DNA of 64,000 nucleotides from Cichorium intybus (Eukaryota > Streptophyta > Magnoliopsida > Asterales > Asteraceae). The stretch is from contig CM042011.1 in assembly GCA_023525715.1 (NCBI GenBank), positions 64,695,854-64,759,853 on the forward strand, read 5' to 3'. Positions 13,013 to 25,981 of this stretch are shown one piece after another. A program made the position numbers and the translations under genes. Numbering within the stretch: the first letter of the stretch is position 1; each line of letters starts with the position of its first letter. The notes under the pieces were generated by a model. It was given only the letters and a program-made list of their open reading frames with translations, was not told where the DNA came from and ran no database searches.

Positions 13013-14792
13013 TTATAATAGAGGCATATTTCAAAGCACCATATTCATTTAAAACTCCCATGTCTTTTCATATTTCCATTGATTTTCTAAATTTCTTTTA
13101 ATACTTCAATATTGATTTGAAACTCTCATGACTTTTCAATTTATTTCCAATAATAATTATAAATTGGTAAATTAATGTTAAATAAGTGATTTGAAACCAA
13201 AATAACTATTCATATTTCTTCAATTAATATCATTTACTAAAAACTTTTTGTATTCCTTTCATTTATTCATGTTGTTGCTATATAAGTATATTTTTTCTCA
13301 TAAAAACATTCATGTCTTTCAAGTGTTTGTGATCAAAATATGAAGAGCGGAAGAAATGAGAAAATACATCAAACGTATGTTGATTTTATATAATTGTTTT
13401 TAGTTTTTTCTTCAAATTGTTTCTAAATTCTTTGTATGATTTAAGAGTGTTTGATGTATTTTTTAATGCAAATAGTAAAATAGTTATTTTAGTACTTTTT
13501 GTTATTAAAAGTTGTAGTATTTAGTTTTTTTTCATAGTATTTGCTATTCCAAGGATTGTGACATATAAAATCATGAAGTTGTTTATACAAAATTTCTATG
13601 TTTTTGGAGGGTTTGACGTGGTTTATTAATATAAATGTTTTAATAGATCTTTCGATGTTATTATGTTATTATTTATTTCATAATTTTTGTTGGTCGTTAG
13701 ATTTCGATATGTAAATCATGAAATAGTTTCTACGAATTTTGTGTATTGTATAGTAGTGTTTGGTTGTTATAATAGATATTTCAATATTTCATGTTACTAA
13801 AAATTGTTGTATTATTTTTTATACTATTTGTTATTCATTAGATTGAGATATCTAAAATGACACATACACACACACACACACAATATATTTGAGGAAAAAA
13901 TATGTTATGATGAAAAAAGTAAACCAAATCTAAATATTGGACGGTCTAGGCGTTTGTGCATCCGACATGGTTATCATGAGATTACTATTGAGAATTCCTA
14001 TTTTAAATTAAACCAAAGAAGATTAAATGGAACTAAATGTAAGAGAAAATTAGTTAATTATTCTTAATATTCAATGTGTTTGTCCCACTTTGTTAATTTC
14101 TCACTCGAATTTGAACTTTAGAATAACAAGTAATCATTTTTAATAATACAATAACGAAGTAAATATATTTACTCTTTTTATTGAAGTTTGTTTTTTGCAC
14201 GGTTTATATAATAATATATTTTAATGATATCAAATTTAAAATACTTAAATAAATTGTTCAAACGCAACTATATGTGTGAGTTTTTTTATTCAATCGCATT
14301 TCATATAATTTTAGAAAGTTAGAATGTGTACATCTTTATTAAATTTATTTTGTAATGCTAACCTATAAAATAAATCGTTTAAAAAAGGAAAGAGCGTCAC
14401 AATTTAGATATTTCAATTAAAAGAAATTACTTAAATATAAAACTATTGCATGGAATTTGGAGAGTTATAGTATTTAAATTAAACTTTAATGCAATTAACT
14501 AATTTTTATTACATTGAAGCTTTTCATGTCAATCATATTTAATGATTCTAATTAATATGAATTATGTGTCATAACTAAAAAGACTTTTTGGTTGTAGTTG
14601 TTTAATGTTATATAACTATCACTAGGAATTTTAAAAGTTGCAATATTAATAGAAATCTTAAATACAATTAATTAATTTTCATTACATTACATTAATGTAG
14701 TTTAAGGCATATATATGTTGAGTCACATGATAACATATCATTTTTACTAATGATCTTGGCAACTCTACTATTGGGATAGCTCTACTACTAAG

Positions 14793-15215
14793 ATGACGTA
14801 TGCTAAGATAAGTGAACTTACTCCTTCGAAGGAGGATTGGGTAGTGCAACTCTGATTGTGTAGAGTGTGGGAAGCGGTCAACTTTAAGAATAACGATGAT
14901 GTAATGGGATTAGAGATGATATTTGTTGATGACAAGGTAAATTATTTTCTTCCTTTCAAATAGATGCATGATTACCATGTCAAAAATTTTGACATTTGAA
15001 TTATGTCCAAATATTATTAGGGTGAATCAATACAAGTTTTCATTCGGAAGAATCATATTAAGAATATCGTATCTACTTCAATATGATGACTATGGTACAT
15101 AAGCTCGCAAATGAAGCTCATAATATCCCTTCAAATGTCTTCTTCTTTACGCCTGATGAGACTCATGAAGAAAGGGTTAACAACAATTCGATTCTCAAGG
15201 GTAACCTTTGTTTTA
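14793..15215 (+). pseudogene. RPA1-like (replication protein A 70 kDa) fragment in the Helitron
   Basis: From ATG 14793 the frame reads MTYAKISELTPSKEDWVVQL, a TGA at 14853-14855, then LCRVWEAVNF and a GLEMIFVDDK segment ending at a possible GT donor near 14937. This matches the N-terminal OB-fold of plant Helitron-type RPA1-like proteins (an ISEL-P-S-K--W-V--R--R-WE pattern). A further stretch, PSNVFFFTPDETHEERVNNN near 15138-15200, matches the next OB-fold region after frame breaks. It is non-functional. Confidence 0.65.
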
Positions 15216-16130
15216 TTTTAAATTAATTAATTAAGCATTTAACGAAATGTTCTTAATTGAAATATATTATATTGATTAAATTTTTTGACTTTTAAGTAGT
15301 ATATAGAAATAAAAGCATATGGTTTGATAAAAATAAGTATCTCTTATATATTAATTTCGAAACTTTTATTTAATTAAATTAATTTTAACTGATTAAATCG
15401 TTATCTTTCTTTATTTTTATATTTATCTTTATAATCTTTATAATTATTATAATAAATACCTTACAATTCAACGTGGTTCAAGATATGTCATCTATCTTGA
15501 ACCATGTTTTTTTTTAAACTACCAAACTCTTCAACTTAATCTAATTAATTGGTTAGTAATTTATATTGATTAATCATAAATAAAAACCTTTCAATTCTCA
15601 ACTAATTAATTACTACAACTTAAGAGTTTTTCTAACTTATGATATTTAATCGGTGATTATGGTTAATATAGATGTATATATAGTTTATTGAGATGAATCA
15701 ATTTGACTGGCTTAAAGAATGAGATGAAGGAAAATAAGACTTGAAACACATTATTATATTTTGCTAACATCCCTTGAGATTTTGTGATTTACTTTTATTA
15801 TATACTAACTTACCTTAATATTTCTTTTTTTTCTAGGTATTTATGTGTTCATCAAATGAAAAAGAGAAATATAGAGAATTTTTTTGGATGGTGTTATATG
15901 TATATGAAATTCATACTACGATACTATTCAAGAGACAAAAGTGATTCTTTTTTCTTTAATTATCAATTAAAGTTAGTTATGTTTAAAGAAAGTCTTTAAG
16001 TTTGATTTTGTGAAATTATTTACAAGTCAAAGTATATTGTTAGTTTTTATAATAGATAGGGTAAACAATGAAATGTAATTATTCAAATGTAACTAAATAA
16101 TAAAATCTGCAAAAGTTATTATTCATTACC

Positions 16131-16195
16131 TTTGATGAAACTCATGAAGAAAAACTGTCATAATAATACAATTCTTTCTCAATGGTAACATTTGT
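16131..16195 (+). pseudogene. Second short copy of the RPA1-like segment
   Basis: The segment GATGAAACTCATGAAGAAAA followed by ACAATTCTTTCTCAATGGTAAC repeats the part of the RPA1-like fragment at 15158-15210 with many differences. This implies an old internal duplication within the element. Confidence 0.5.
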
Positions 16196-16561
16196 AATAT
16201 TATTACTATGTTTATTTCTATTTTGTTTTAGATGTTAAGCTAATTCATGTTAAGACATTTTCTTATGTTTTAATTACACTATCCATATATAATACAAAAT
16301 TACTATTGGATGTTTCATTGATGTTGGTTAAATTAACATGTTGATAACATTATAATTATATTAAATATATGATTATGATATTGTGTTTGAGTTTTGTGAT
16401 GAAAATTTTATAATTGATACATGATATATATTGTGATGACATATTTATAATTAAACCTACGTATTTATATTAGATCTAATGTTTTCAGATTCTTATATAA
16501 TATAACAATATCTTTTACCAAATATTTTTATTCATGCGCAATGCGCGGGGATACGCCTAGT

Positions 16562-17026
16562 AATAATAATAAAACAAGAAGTGACATAATAATGACAGTA
16601 TTGTGATAGAATACCTTGGCATCGGTAAACCATCATTGATTACCGTAGAAATATCGATAGATAAAAAGTATCAAAAATCCCCATGGAATTGGTACGCATA
16701 GATATCCAAAAAACTTAAAAGCCCGCCCCCACTTAACCCCCCCCCCCCCCCACCCCCATGGCCGTTAACCCGGTACATAATTTGTCAGTATGTCTAAAAT
16801 CCCAAACAAGAGGGAGTCAGGGTTCCAACCCGAGTCTCCGAAGTGGCGGGGATTGCAACTTTTCACTCGGCTGTTAAGCCTCATCCATACATCCTTCCCC
16901 TTTATTGTTAGTTTTATTATTGTAACGGATTCGGGATCATTTGTCGCAATAATAATAATCTAGTATATACTTCTTATTTTGAAGGATAATTTAACATCAT
17001 ATTTTTATATGTACGCATACCCTCAA

Positions 17027-17057
<31 letters not shown>

Positions 17058-18234
17058 TTCACAAATTAGAAGTTCGTAGATATGCATGTGTATTAGTACG
17101 AGTATGTGCATGTGTGTTGGTATATGTATTTAATAAAACGTCGCAAATCAAGGAAGTTTGTAGATATGAAGAACTGAAGGAGACATTTTCTAGTATGGAG
17201 AAGACATGCGAACCAAGGGTCAAACCTTAATTTTTTTTTAACTTCATCTTTTACACAACTTTATTATACATATTTTTTTAGAACGACAAATCTGTCATAC
17301 TCCTGCTCCTAAACTACTCTTGGATCCACCTATAACGAAATAGTGACGGACTGATAACAAGGTCATCGGTAAAAATTACTGACACAATATTTAATTTAAA
17401 TGACATCTTTTTTAATTTGAGATGCGTCGATATGCCGCCGGGAACAGCCGACTGATTACCAATGGTTTTGATTTGCGTCGCTATTTCGTCACAAATTTAG
17501 GATTTTCTATTCTATCCCGACTCCGTCGGTAATTCGTTTGGTAATTACCAATGGATTTATTCTATCAGAAAATTTCGTAGGAAAATCAACGCTTTTCTAG
17601 TAATGAATATTTATCTGCTATCAATATGTTCCTAGTATCAACTAATTACACCGACTTTGTATTTGTATCCATACAATGTTTACCTTTTTATCCTTACTCC
17701 TATTTACCTTTAGTTTTATTGCACGTATATATGGATTTTCTCTAGTTAAAGACAATTGCTAATTGCTTATTGTGGGTATGAGAGATTTTGGTTTTTATAT
17801 CAAAGGTTATTAGTAAAAAGTAGTCTTCCTATCTTGTGTCACGGTGGAGTTCATCTCTTCCAACCCTTTCAACTATCATGTCGCATCAGTTTTCTCCTCT
17901 TCTCTTACTTTCATCTTTCCCTAATCACCGGAAACCAATATTTTCTCAACCCACAACACTGTAGAAATAAGAAACGCACATTGCACAACTCATTCCACCA
18001 GCCATCACGGGTTCAAAAATGTGAAGCCGTTGGCCCCTCCCTTTCTTTTGCGAACCCGAACTCGGTTCCGCCCACCCTTACCTCCACTTTATTATATTCT
18101 TATTTGACTTGGTTTGTTTTCAAAATCAATTTGTGCATCAAGATCACATTAGGTTGGTAAATGAATCAGAAGGTAACCCTAAATAAAATAGAAAAGCAAA
18201 ATCTGATCATGAATTGATTTTTTTTTCGTCAAAT
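16562..18234. other. Intergenic DNA with simple repeats and a possible CACTA trace
   Basis: It contains a C14 run (16737-16750) and an (AAT)n run (about 17026-17056). At 17340-17605 short words such as CGTCGGTAA and the ending TTTTCTAGTAATG resemble CACTA subterminal repeats and terminus, but no paired end was found. The open frames at 16979 and 17756 match nothing I recognise. Confidence 0.35.
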
Positions 18235-18769
18235 ACAGAAATGGAGTTTTTTACAAAAATAGGGGAATTTGTAATATGCTTTACAAAAATAGGGTAGACA
18301 AAAATATTGTTACAAAACTATGGTGGCTTTCGAGGGTCCCACAACAAAATGATAGGGCTTTGTTTTTAAGTTTCATTTTAAACCTTTTGAAGTTACATTT
18401 ATAACCCTTCAAGTTTTACCTTACTTTTTATTTATACGTAGTTTTATCTGTCAGCATTTTATTTCTTATCGTAATTATATTTTATATATAAACTTGTTTA
18501 TTTAAAATATTTAATTAAAAGTTTATGTGTTATCTCTAACAAGCTAAATATTTATAAAAGAATGATTAATACCTTGTAATTGATACCAATATTGAATATA
18601 TTATAATGTTATAAAATCATAAGTTCAATTATAAACGAAATTACATTATCAAACTAACACGAAATTAAAAGAGAAATTAAACAGGGAAGTAAAAGAGGAA
18701 TTAATCACACAATTACAATATCGATAAAATGTTACATGGTTCACATTGCATTAAGTTTGGTTGAGAATT

Positions 18770-19176
18770 TGGACAATTTCTTCTGTTGCGACCACGTTAA
18801 TGGCATAAACCACATCTACAAGGTTCATCAGGACGACGAACGTCCATCTGGTTACAAAATCGATTTGCATGCCTTCGATCTCGACCTCCAAATTTTTTTG
18901 AGTAATCTACTTTGATAGCTCAATTTGACTCCAACCAATATTCAACATGAAGAAGTGGTGTAAAAACATAATGATAATAGCTAGGTTATCCCCTCTATGA
19001 CGACAAACTGCAAGTGCATGTGAACATGGAAATCTTTCCATCTTCCATTTACACATGTGTTGAAAATAATGAACAATATGCGTATTTTCTCTGGTTTCAC
19101 ATATTTGTAATTTTGTCACAATCCTGTAAGCATCTTCGGTGCAGTCAAACTCTGATAAAAAAGTGGCTTTGTGCAT
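18770..19176 (-). pseudogene. MULE transposase C-terminal fragment (SWIM domain and zinc knuckle)
   Basis: The reverse-strand frame contains CKWKMERFPCSHALAVCRHR, the SWIM zinc finger of MuDR/FAR1-type transposases; the first Cys of the CxC pair appears to be His. About 130 bp further on (18780-18840) the reading is RPDEPCRCGLC, a stop, then NRRNCP, the usual C-terminal zinc knuckle of these proteins. The DDE core and N-terminal half are absent. No function is expected. Confidence 0.8.
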
Positions 19177-20044
19177 GGATGTAATTATTTTTATGATTTT
19201 TCAGTTACCAAAGAGACGTCACATGTATGATGGTAAATAACAAAACGTAATTGCACAATAAATTGTAAAATAAATTAAGTAAATTATTATGCTACATTTA
19301 TCATTTATGTTTTCACATTAAATATATAAAATATTTTAAGACAAGAGTATGTACCTTATGATTAAGTGGTAAAGGAAAGTCTGAAATTGAATACGCAAAC
19401 TGAGAATATAATTTTGAGATCAATTTATCAACGAATGGTGATGAAATGATATGTATCGGGTAATCATATTTATAATGCAAAAATGTATATTGAGAAGAAT
19501 TGATTGATAATTTATGTAATTATTTTTATGAATTTTCAGATAAATAGTTGTATTACTTTTTCTTTATTTGCTTTTGATTCTTTTACTGTTTGAGATGACA
19601 ATTTATAAATGATATATAAGACATAAGTATTTGCAATTTCGTTTTTATTTTTTATTTTAAATTTCGTCTTATTTGTGTAGTTTCGTTTTTAATTGATTTT
19701 ATATATTGTTAGAAACCATATATAAAATTTAATAAATATTTTAAATAAATAGATCTATATATAACATGTAATTAGGATAAAAAAATTTAAAATGTAAAAG
19801 CTAAAAATAAAAATAGGCTAGAAGTTGAAGGATTAAAAGTGTAAGTTTCAAGAGATCGGAATTGTAAAACTTTTTAAGAAAAAATGTATCATTTTATAGG
19901 ACCTGAAAAGAGAGGTTGTATATATTCCTACTAAATCTTCCTATACATCTTCCTACTCACTATATCAATACAAGTGTCAAAAACAATGGATGAGATTAAG
20001 AAAGATAATTAGTGGATTCCACATGATATTATTTAGTGGGTAGG

Positions 20045-21843
20045 TGTAATACCGTGTTTTTAAATTATAGAGATTTTGAGTTAATCTTGGTGTGATTAAG
20101 ATTAATTAGGTTGTTGTATGAGTTTGGGTGATTAGAAACCCAATTGAGTAAAGTTTGGAGTTGAAATATACCAAAGCAGGCTACACGGGTCGTGTTTGGT
20201 CACACGGGTCGTGTAGCATCTGTTATAAAAACATACCGAGGCGAGATTGGGTCTCACACGGGTCGTGTGAGTCTGTACAGGTTCAAGATGGCTTACTATA
20301 GGTCTCACACGGGTCGTGTGAGCCTACACACGGGTCGTGTAGCGCGTACAGACCCATTTAAATGAGACGGGTTTCTTTCATTTTGGGTCAAATTCCTTCT
20401 GAACAAAAACATCCCAAACCCTAGAAAATCGATTTCAAACCCCCAAAGTCGAGATTTAAGCTCGTTATTCTCGAATTGAAGCTAGAGATCAATACTTTGA
20501 GCTTGAAAGGTAATCCTCCTTAATTTTTGGTTTCATTTCCATGGTGAAATTGGAAGTTATAATTATGGTAGTGTTACTATCTTTTGATTGTAACTCTTCT
20601 ATGTGATTATGATTCTTGGTTATTGTTGATATTGAGTATAATTGAGATTGATAAAAAGTTTGAGTATTGAAATTGAGCTATTGTATTCCAGCTAAGGCTA
20701 GACAAGATCACACACGAGGTTCTGGAGTTCCATATTCCGATTCAACCTCAGGTGAGTAGTTAATTGTTAAATGAATTATGCTTGTTGAGATGTTTAATGC
20801 ATAAGAATTATGCTATGTTTTGATTGGTTGAGTATAACCAAATTTGAATATATGGAATAAAGAGTTATAATGTGTATATTACACTTGGGACTGAGATAGT
20901 CCATTGAGCTTAATTAAAATGAAAATTGATTTAGACTATGGTGAAATAACCAAGTCTAGCGAACAGGAGCCCGGTACGCGTAATTCGGGGGTTCCAAATA
21001 CTAAGTCGTTATCAGGTTGTTATTGTCGTAATCAAATTGTGGAGTAAATTGTTATCTGTGAATAACAACAACCGAGTTGAACATACATATTGATTGTATA
21101 AACTGAGTAGATGTTAGTGTAGTCACATTAAAGAGTTTTGAGTCAAATTGTATAGCCATGAGGGCTATTGAGCTGGAATAGAGTTGGAGTGATTGTGTTA
21201 TATGTGGATAACAAGAGATGAGTTGCAATCTATATTGAATATAATAGTAGGGTATGTGATAAATTGGTTGAGTTAAAGAGTCTTTGAGTTTAATTGTTAC
21301 ATGCATGAGAATTGCTATGATTGAGTATAAGTTGGTAGTTAAAAATGAATATTTGTGAGAATGTGGTCGAATTACGAGTAGTACTAAGTGTGGTATTTTT
21401 ATTGAATTGATGTTATTAAATATTAGCTGGTATTTGTAAAGCTAATATGTTTGCAGATTTCAGAGTTAAGAGAAAGTGGATATTTGCTAATGAGATTAGT
21501 AAAAGAGAACGATAAAGATGTTTACTGAGAGGGATTACTGGAGTGTAATTGAGATTACTCACTAAGCTTTATAAGCTTACACTTGAGTTGTATGTCGTTT
21601 TGTAGGTATCTGTAGCTGTGATAGGGGAAGGCATGTGAGAAAGAGAGACAGACAAATTTAGAGCCTGTCCTTTAGTCGTATTTGATTTATTTGTAATTCC
21701 TGGTTGAAATTTGTAATGACCTTTTGTGTAAATATTCATGTTGATAACATCTTGATCATTGGTTTGAGTACAAGTATACCCATTTTGATGTATAATTATT
21801 GAAAATTTTTTGATGTACTTCGTATGAGAAACCGGGTGTTACG
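20045..21843 (+). repeat. Solo LTR of a Ty3-gypsy element inside the MULE
   Basis: The unit begins TGTAATACCG and ends GGGTGTTACG (canonical ending TTACA with one change). A perfect 5-bp target duplication GTAGG flanks it at 20040-20044 and 21844-21848. It contains ACTCACTAAGCTTTATAAGC near its 3' part, a block also found in the chromovirus LTR ending at 32530. No internal coding DNA or second LTR is present, so this is the product of LTR-LTR recombination. Five CACGGGTCGTG palindromic words lie at 20183-20341. Confidence 0.87.
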
Positions 21844-22004
21844 GTAGGAACATGAAGTAGGAAGATTTAGTAGGAACAAATACAATTTTCCACATGAAAA
21901 AGCACCCTAGTTTTGCAACATCATCTTTTTCTACCCTATTTTTGTAAGACACATACTAAAATCCCCTATTTTTGTAAAAAAAAAAAAAAAACTCTACAGA
22001 AATG

Positions 22005-22906
22005 CTCAAAACTATTTATTGCAACTTACAGTCAAGGTTTTCACTTTGATGCATATCCAAACACCTATTGAGAAAAGCCAAGCCAAAGGAAAGAGCTAGA
22101 ACAACTTCGTTAAATTATGTCTAATCAAGATCATTATGTGGCTCTAACAAGGTGGACCATATGAAGTGATAGCACTTGAAGATGATCATTTCTAAAGTGC
22201 GAGTGTTTCTTCAAAATGCATTTGAATTTCCATTTGAGGAAAGGATAATAATGAAGATTAACTTTTTCCCAAAAGCGTAAATCGCATCCCACCAAACTAC
22301 CATACAATATATCCGTGACAGCTCATATTAGATTGAATGATTAATGACTAGAAGATAACGACAGATCACAAAGTGGTCCAACACTCAATGGAAGGCCAAA
22401 CAGTCGTCATCGATCCACAAATCCTGATACGAATTTCAATTTTGACGTATATTAAGGATGTGATTATTATCAAAAACAAAATAACTCGAACTTTATATCC
22501 CCATTATGTCTGTACTTTTGAGCGGACATGTACGCAATGCATGGTAACTACAAATCATAGAACCATTTAAAGTATAGAAATACAAGAAACGATGAAAACC
22601 AATCAAAACTATACTATCATTTAAGAGAAAGCCACTGCCGGTATAAAGAATCGTATTTGTTATATATCTAATCAACTGCTACAATCTATGAACAGGAACT
22701 GAGTTTAACAAAAGTAAATATCTAAGAAACTATACATACAAATAAGCGTTTAGCATGGAGGAACTGAATCAAGGTAATCGGAGAACTCAAAACAGACGTT
22801 GAGATCAACTGAATGGAGCGGTAACATTTGAGCACGCTCGTTATTTTCATACGAAAGGGATCATAAAAAAGTGACATTGAAATGATAAATTAGTAACTAT
22901 TCATCA
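22005..22906. other. Intergenic DNA upstream of the tRNA gene
   Basis: No gene or repeat was recognised. The short frames here have no family resemblance. Confidence 0.4.
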
Positions 22907-22979
22907 GGGGATGTAGCTCAGATGGTAGAGCGCTCGCTTAGCATGCGAGAGGTACGGGGATCGATACCCCGCATCTCCA
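22907..22979 (+). tRNA. tRNA-Ala (anticodon AGC)
   Basis: The full cloverleaf is readable. The acceptor GGGGATG pairs with CATCTCC (one G-T pair), the D arm is in TAGCTCAGATGGTAGAGC, and the anticodon stem CTCGC/GCGAG encloses loop TTAGCAT with AGC at 22940-22942. The T stem CGGGG/CCCCG encloses loop ATCGATA, and the discriminator A is at 22979. The internal B-box GGATCGATACC fits the pol III pattern. No intron is present. A TTTT at about 22985 is a plausible terminator. CCA is not encoded, as expected for a nuclear tRNA. Confidence 0.97.
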
Positions 22980-25530
22980 AAAATTTTAGTAGTGGATGCG
23001 TTATAATTTGGCATGCAAGGCTTTCCTTGTTAATCGGAATTACATTTGTTTTGTTAATTAAGATGCTAAAAATGAGGAATTACAGCTGCTTAAATTAAGG
23101 AAATATAGTTGCCTAGCATGCAAAGAGTTTTGGAACATCCAAACCACTCAAAGAGTTGTAAGAATAACTCCATCTAATCTTGTTCTCAGCATCACTTTTG
23201 ATAAAATAAAAAAAAAAATAAAAACCCAGAGAAAACGAAGTGGCATGCGAAATTAATAACGATTATGAATCTAGAACACATGTTGAAGTCGAATATTTGA
23301 ATGAGTTTAATCACAAAAATGATATGATATGCACAGCATATTACAATGAAAAAACCTCTCCGAAAGTAAATGAAGCTCTCTAATATTTCTCTTTCTAATT
23401 CAGAGTTTGTAAATAACGACACTTACAAAAAATGAGACAAAAACTCATATTTATACTAGGATTTTTTCTCTTCCAATGCTCTTTCCTCAACTTCCAAATT
23501 CGTTTCTTATTGTCTAATATTTCCAATCTTCTTTTCAAGATTTCTTTTCTTCACCAAATTTAACTCACGATTTTCATATACATACTTTAACAATCTCCCC
23601 ATAAATATTTCAAAATGATGAGTATCCTGACCTTCACATTCTTTTTAAATACCAAACCCCGTGCCCCCACCCTCTCCTAAAATTGATAGACTTCTCATTT
23701 TTCTCAAAGTCTTCAAATCAAAGCTTTAACTCCCTCTTGATTAATGTATTGGATCATCTAAAAATTTTATTTTATGACGTATATGTTTTATTTTCTGAAG
23801 TATGAAGTACTGTTTGTCCGACATGACACAGTACGTGATCAGGCGTGTATGCGCGGAAGTCTTTACCACACGAAAGTCCGGTATGTCCTTAACAAACTAT
23901 TAGCTTAATTCTTGTTGTTTGATGTGAATGTTAATTTTGTTATCCTTAACAACCTTAAGGGTAAATGGTCAACCCAAGAAGTTTGAACTCGTACCATGTG
24001 AAGATGCAGTATACCCAAGCCCTACTAATTGTCAATTTTCCTCCAAATGGAGACGACGACCTTCTTCCCGTTGCTCTATCTCATTGTTCCCCCTGATCAC
24101 TCCGGCGAGCCTGTGCTCATCGGCCATCCCTTCGGGTTCTTCAGTTTCTAACACTGCAAACCGAGAGCCCTATTGCTTATTGCCATCATGTTCTCGCTCA
24201 CCTCCGTGAATTCCCCTTCTCTGATTTCAATTTATCACTCCGCGTCGTCCCCTTTTCTGACATATCATCCAAGGACCCTATTTTTGTGAAGGTTTATTTA
24301 CTACAACATTTTGCTTCTCTTGCTCTATATCATTTCTCATAGCATCATTATTGTCCTTCCCTGCACTCGTGTCGGTTTGATTTCAGTCCGTTGTAAACAT
24401 GACTCGGATTTTCCACAATATAATAAATAAGTAAATGACCAGTTGTTTGGATAAGCAAATCACAAAGAGGAAAAATAATAAAGTGAATATACACATCTCT
24501 ATTCTTGAGATTAACTCTAGTAGGTACACGACGGTCAAGGCAAAACATTATCTTTGATAGGAACGAATATTCCAAGATTGATACGCAAACCATTGTAAAC
24601 AGTCGAAGATACTGTTAAGAAAGACAGTCGAAGAGATGTAAATTTCCCATGATTTGTAATGTTAGAATCACTGTAGAATCTAAATAAAATAACACAAACT
24701 AGAAAATAAAGCACTATCTGATGGGTCTAGTAAACTATATCGGATTTGGAATATAATAAATCAATAATAATATCTAACTCAAGTGAGATTCAGACACTCC
24801 TACCATGGCGAATAAGTAAATATTGCACCACAATTGTCATGACCCACGAATCCTAGAAAAGACCCACGAGCAACACACCAAATTATAAACCGCATGAGTG
24901 TCATTTGTTGGACCAACAACACGATCAACATTAGCAACATATGCTTTTCCTCTACAATGTTACAATGAGCAACTTCCTCACCCGTTGCACTAGTAAGGGT
25001 GGTAGATAAAGAACAAGCAACATGATCAATAACACTTAGTGCGAGCAGATGGTCCACTTAAATCACCCATAAGAAAATTTTCCTGAGAGTTGTCATATGG
25101 TGCGTCAAGATCAACAACAATGGGCAGATTGATAGTACATATTGAAAGAACAATGGAGTAAGAGTTTCATACCAACATCTACATTTAACCTTCTAAGTTA
25201 TAAATAACCATCTTTTGTATTATGTCTAATCCACTCGGTTGATGCATAACCATCTAATTCCTTAATAACACACTTTGGATTGGTCATCAAGCATGTATGT
25301 GGAGTGGTTTGCCAATGTTTTGTGTAGACCGATTTTTCTTTACGTTTGGCAACATAAGCAAACAAATTAATGACATATTAGACACTAACGAGTGTCAAAA
25401 ACCAAAATCCTAAGTTATTATCATACATTTAGAAATGATAATAGATATGTATATAGTCTTGATACTCTTAACTCTTGCATCATTGAATACATTTCACGAC
25501 CCATCAATGTCAGAAAAATCCATCAAACTT
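22980..25530. other. Intergenic DNA with one unidentified coding-like stretch
   Basis: At about 24050-24300 the base composition becomes GC-richer and one forward frame stays open for about 60 codons after a TGA, including HHVLAHLREFPFSDFNLSL. I cannot name a family; it may be an exon relic. The reverse-strand frames at 23192, 24348 and 24800 show no family features. Confidence 0.35.
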
Positions 25531-25535
25531 ATAGT

Positions 25536-25914
25536 TGTTGGATTAGGTGTCTAAGCCATGACTAATAATTAGTATTTATCTAATTAATAGTGGCATACTC
25601 CATTTGGGTTGCCCTCATAGCAGGAGGTTTGATAGAAAGTTTAGTAGAGAGAAAGATTGATTTATCATATGATTAATAAATCAATAGAAATTAAATAAAT
25701 AGTTTATTAATATATTAAAGTGATAATATATTAATTAGAAACTATATTAATTAATTAGGAATTAATCTAGAATTAATTGGAATTAATTTGGTGATTAAAT
25801 TAATTAATTAAAGGTGCAGGGACTAAAACTGTAATTATTCAATAGTTGAGTAAGTGACAGTTTGAGTAAGTGAAGTGGGCAGCGAAATATATATATGGAA
25901 ATATATAAATTTCG

Positions 25915-25981
<67 letters not shown>

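Larger units (their letters stand above)
11715..16560 (+). mobile_element. Candidate Helitron (about 4.85 kb), decayed
   Basis: The 5' end reads A|TCTATATCTATATC and is followed by CTTATAATAGAGG. The 3' end has GCGCAATGCGC, a short hairpin, then GGGGATACGC and CTAG|T at 16557-16560. Helitrons insert between A and T without target duplication, begin TC and end CTRR after a hairpin; all of these are seen. The interior holds remnants of an RPA1-like single-strand-binding protein, which plant Helitrons often carry, but no Rep/helicase frame. A second similar 5' end around 12763-13024 suggests nesting or internal duplication. Confidence 0.6.
18244..21995 (-). mobile_element. Mutator-like element (MULE), internally deleted
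   Basis: The left terminus GAGTTTTTTACAAAAATAGG and the right terminus (reverse complement of 21900-21995) share about 90 bp of inverted similarity, including two TTTACAAAAATAGGG words and GTTACAAAACTATGGTG / GTTGCAAAACTAGGGTG. A 9-bp target duplication ACAGAAATG flanks it at 18235-18243 and 21996-22004, the size typical of Mutator. Inside is the C-terminal end of a MULE transposase. Removing the nested solo LTR leaves about 1.95 kb, too short for a complete autonomous MULE. Confidence 0.87.

Noticed and set aside
11715..16560. Helitron helicase or Rep gene
   Set aside because: I searched the frames for Rep HUH and helicase motifs and saw none; only RPA1-like relics are present.
17340..17605. 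CACTA transposon terminus
   Set aside because: Only weak word similarity (CGTCGGTAA, TTTTCTAGTAATG); no opposite terminus, 3-bp duplication or transposase seen.
20170..20345. CRISPR-like array of CACGGGTCGTG words
   Set aside because: Irregular spacing, very short palindromic words and location inside a plant LTR rule out CRISPR.
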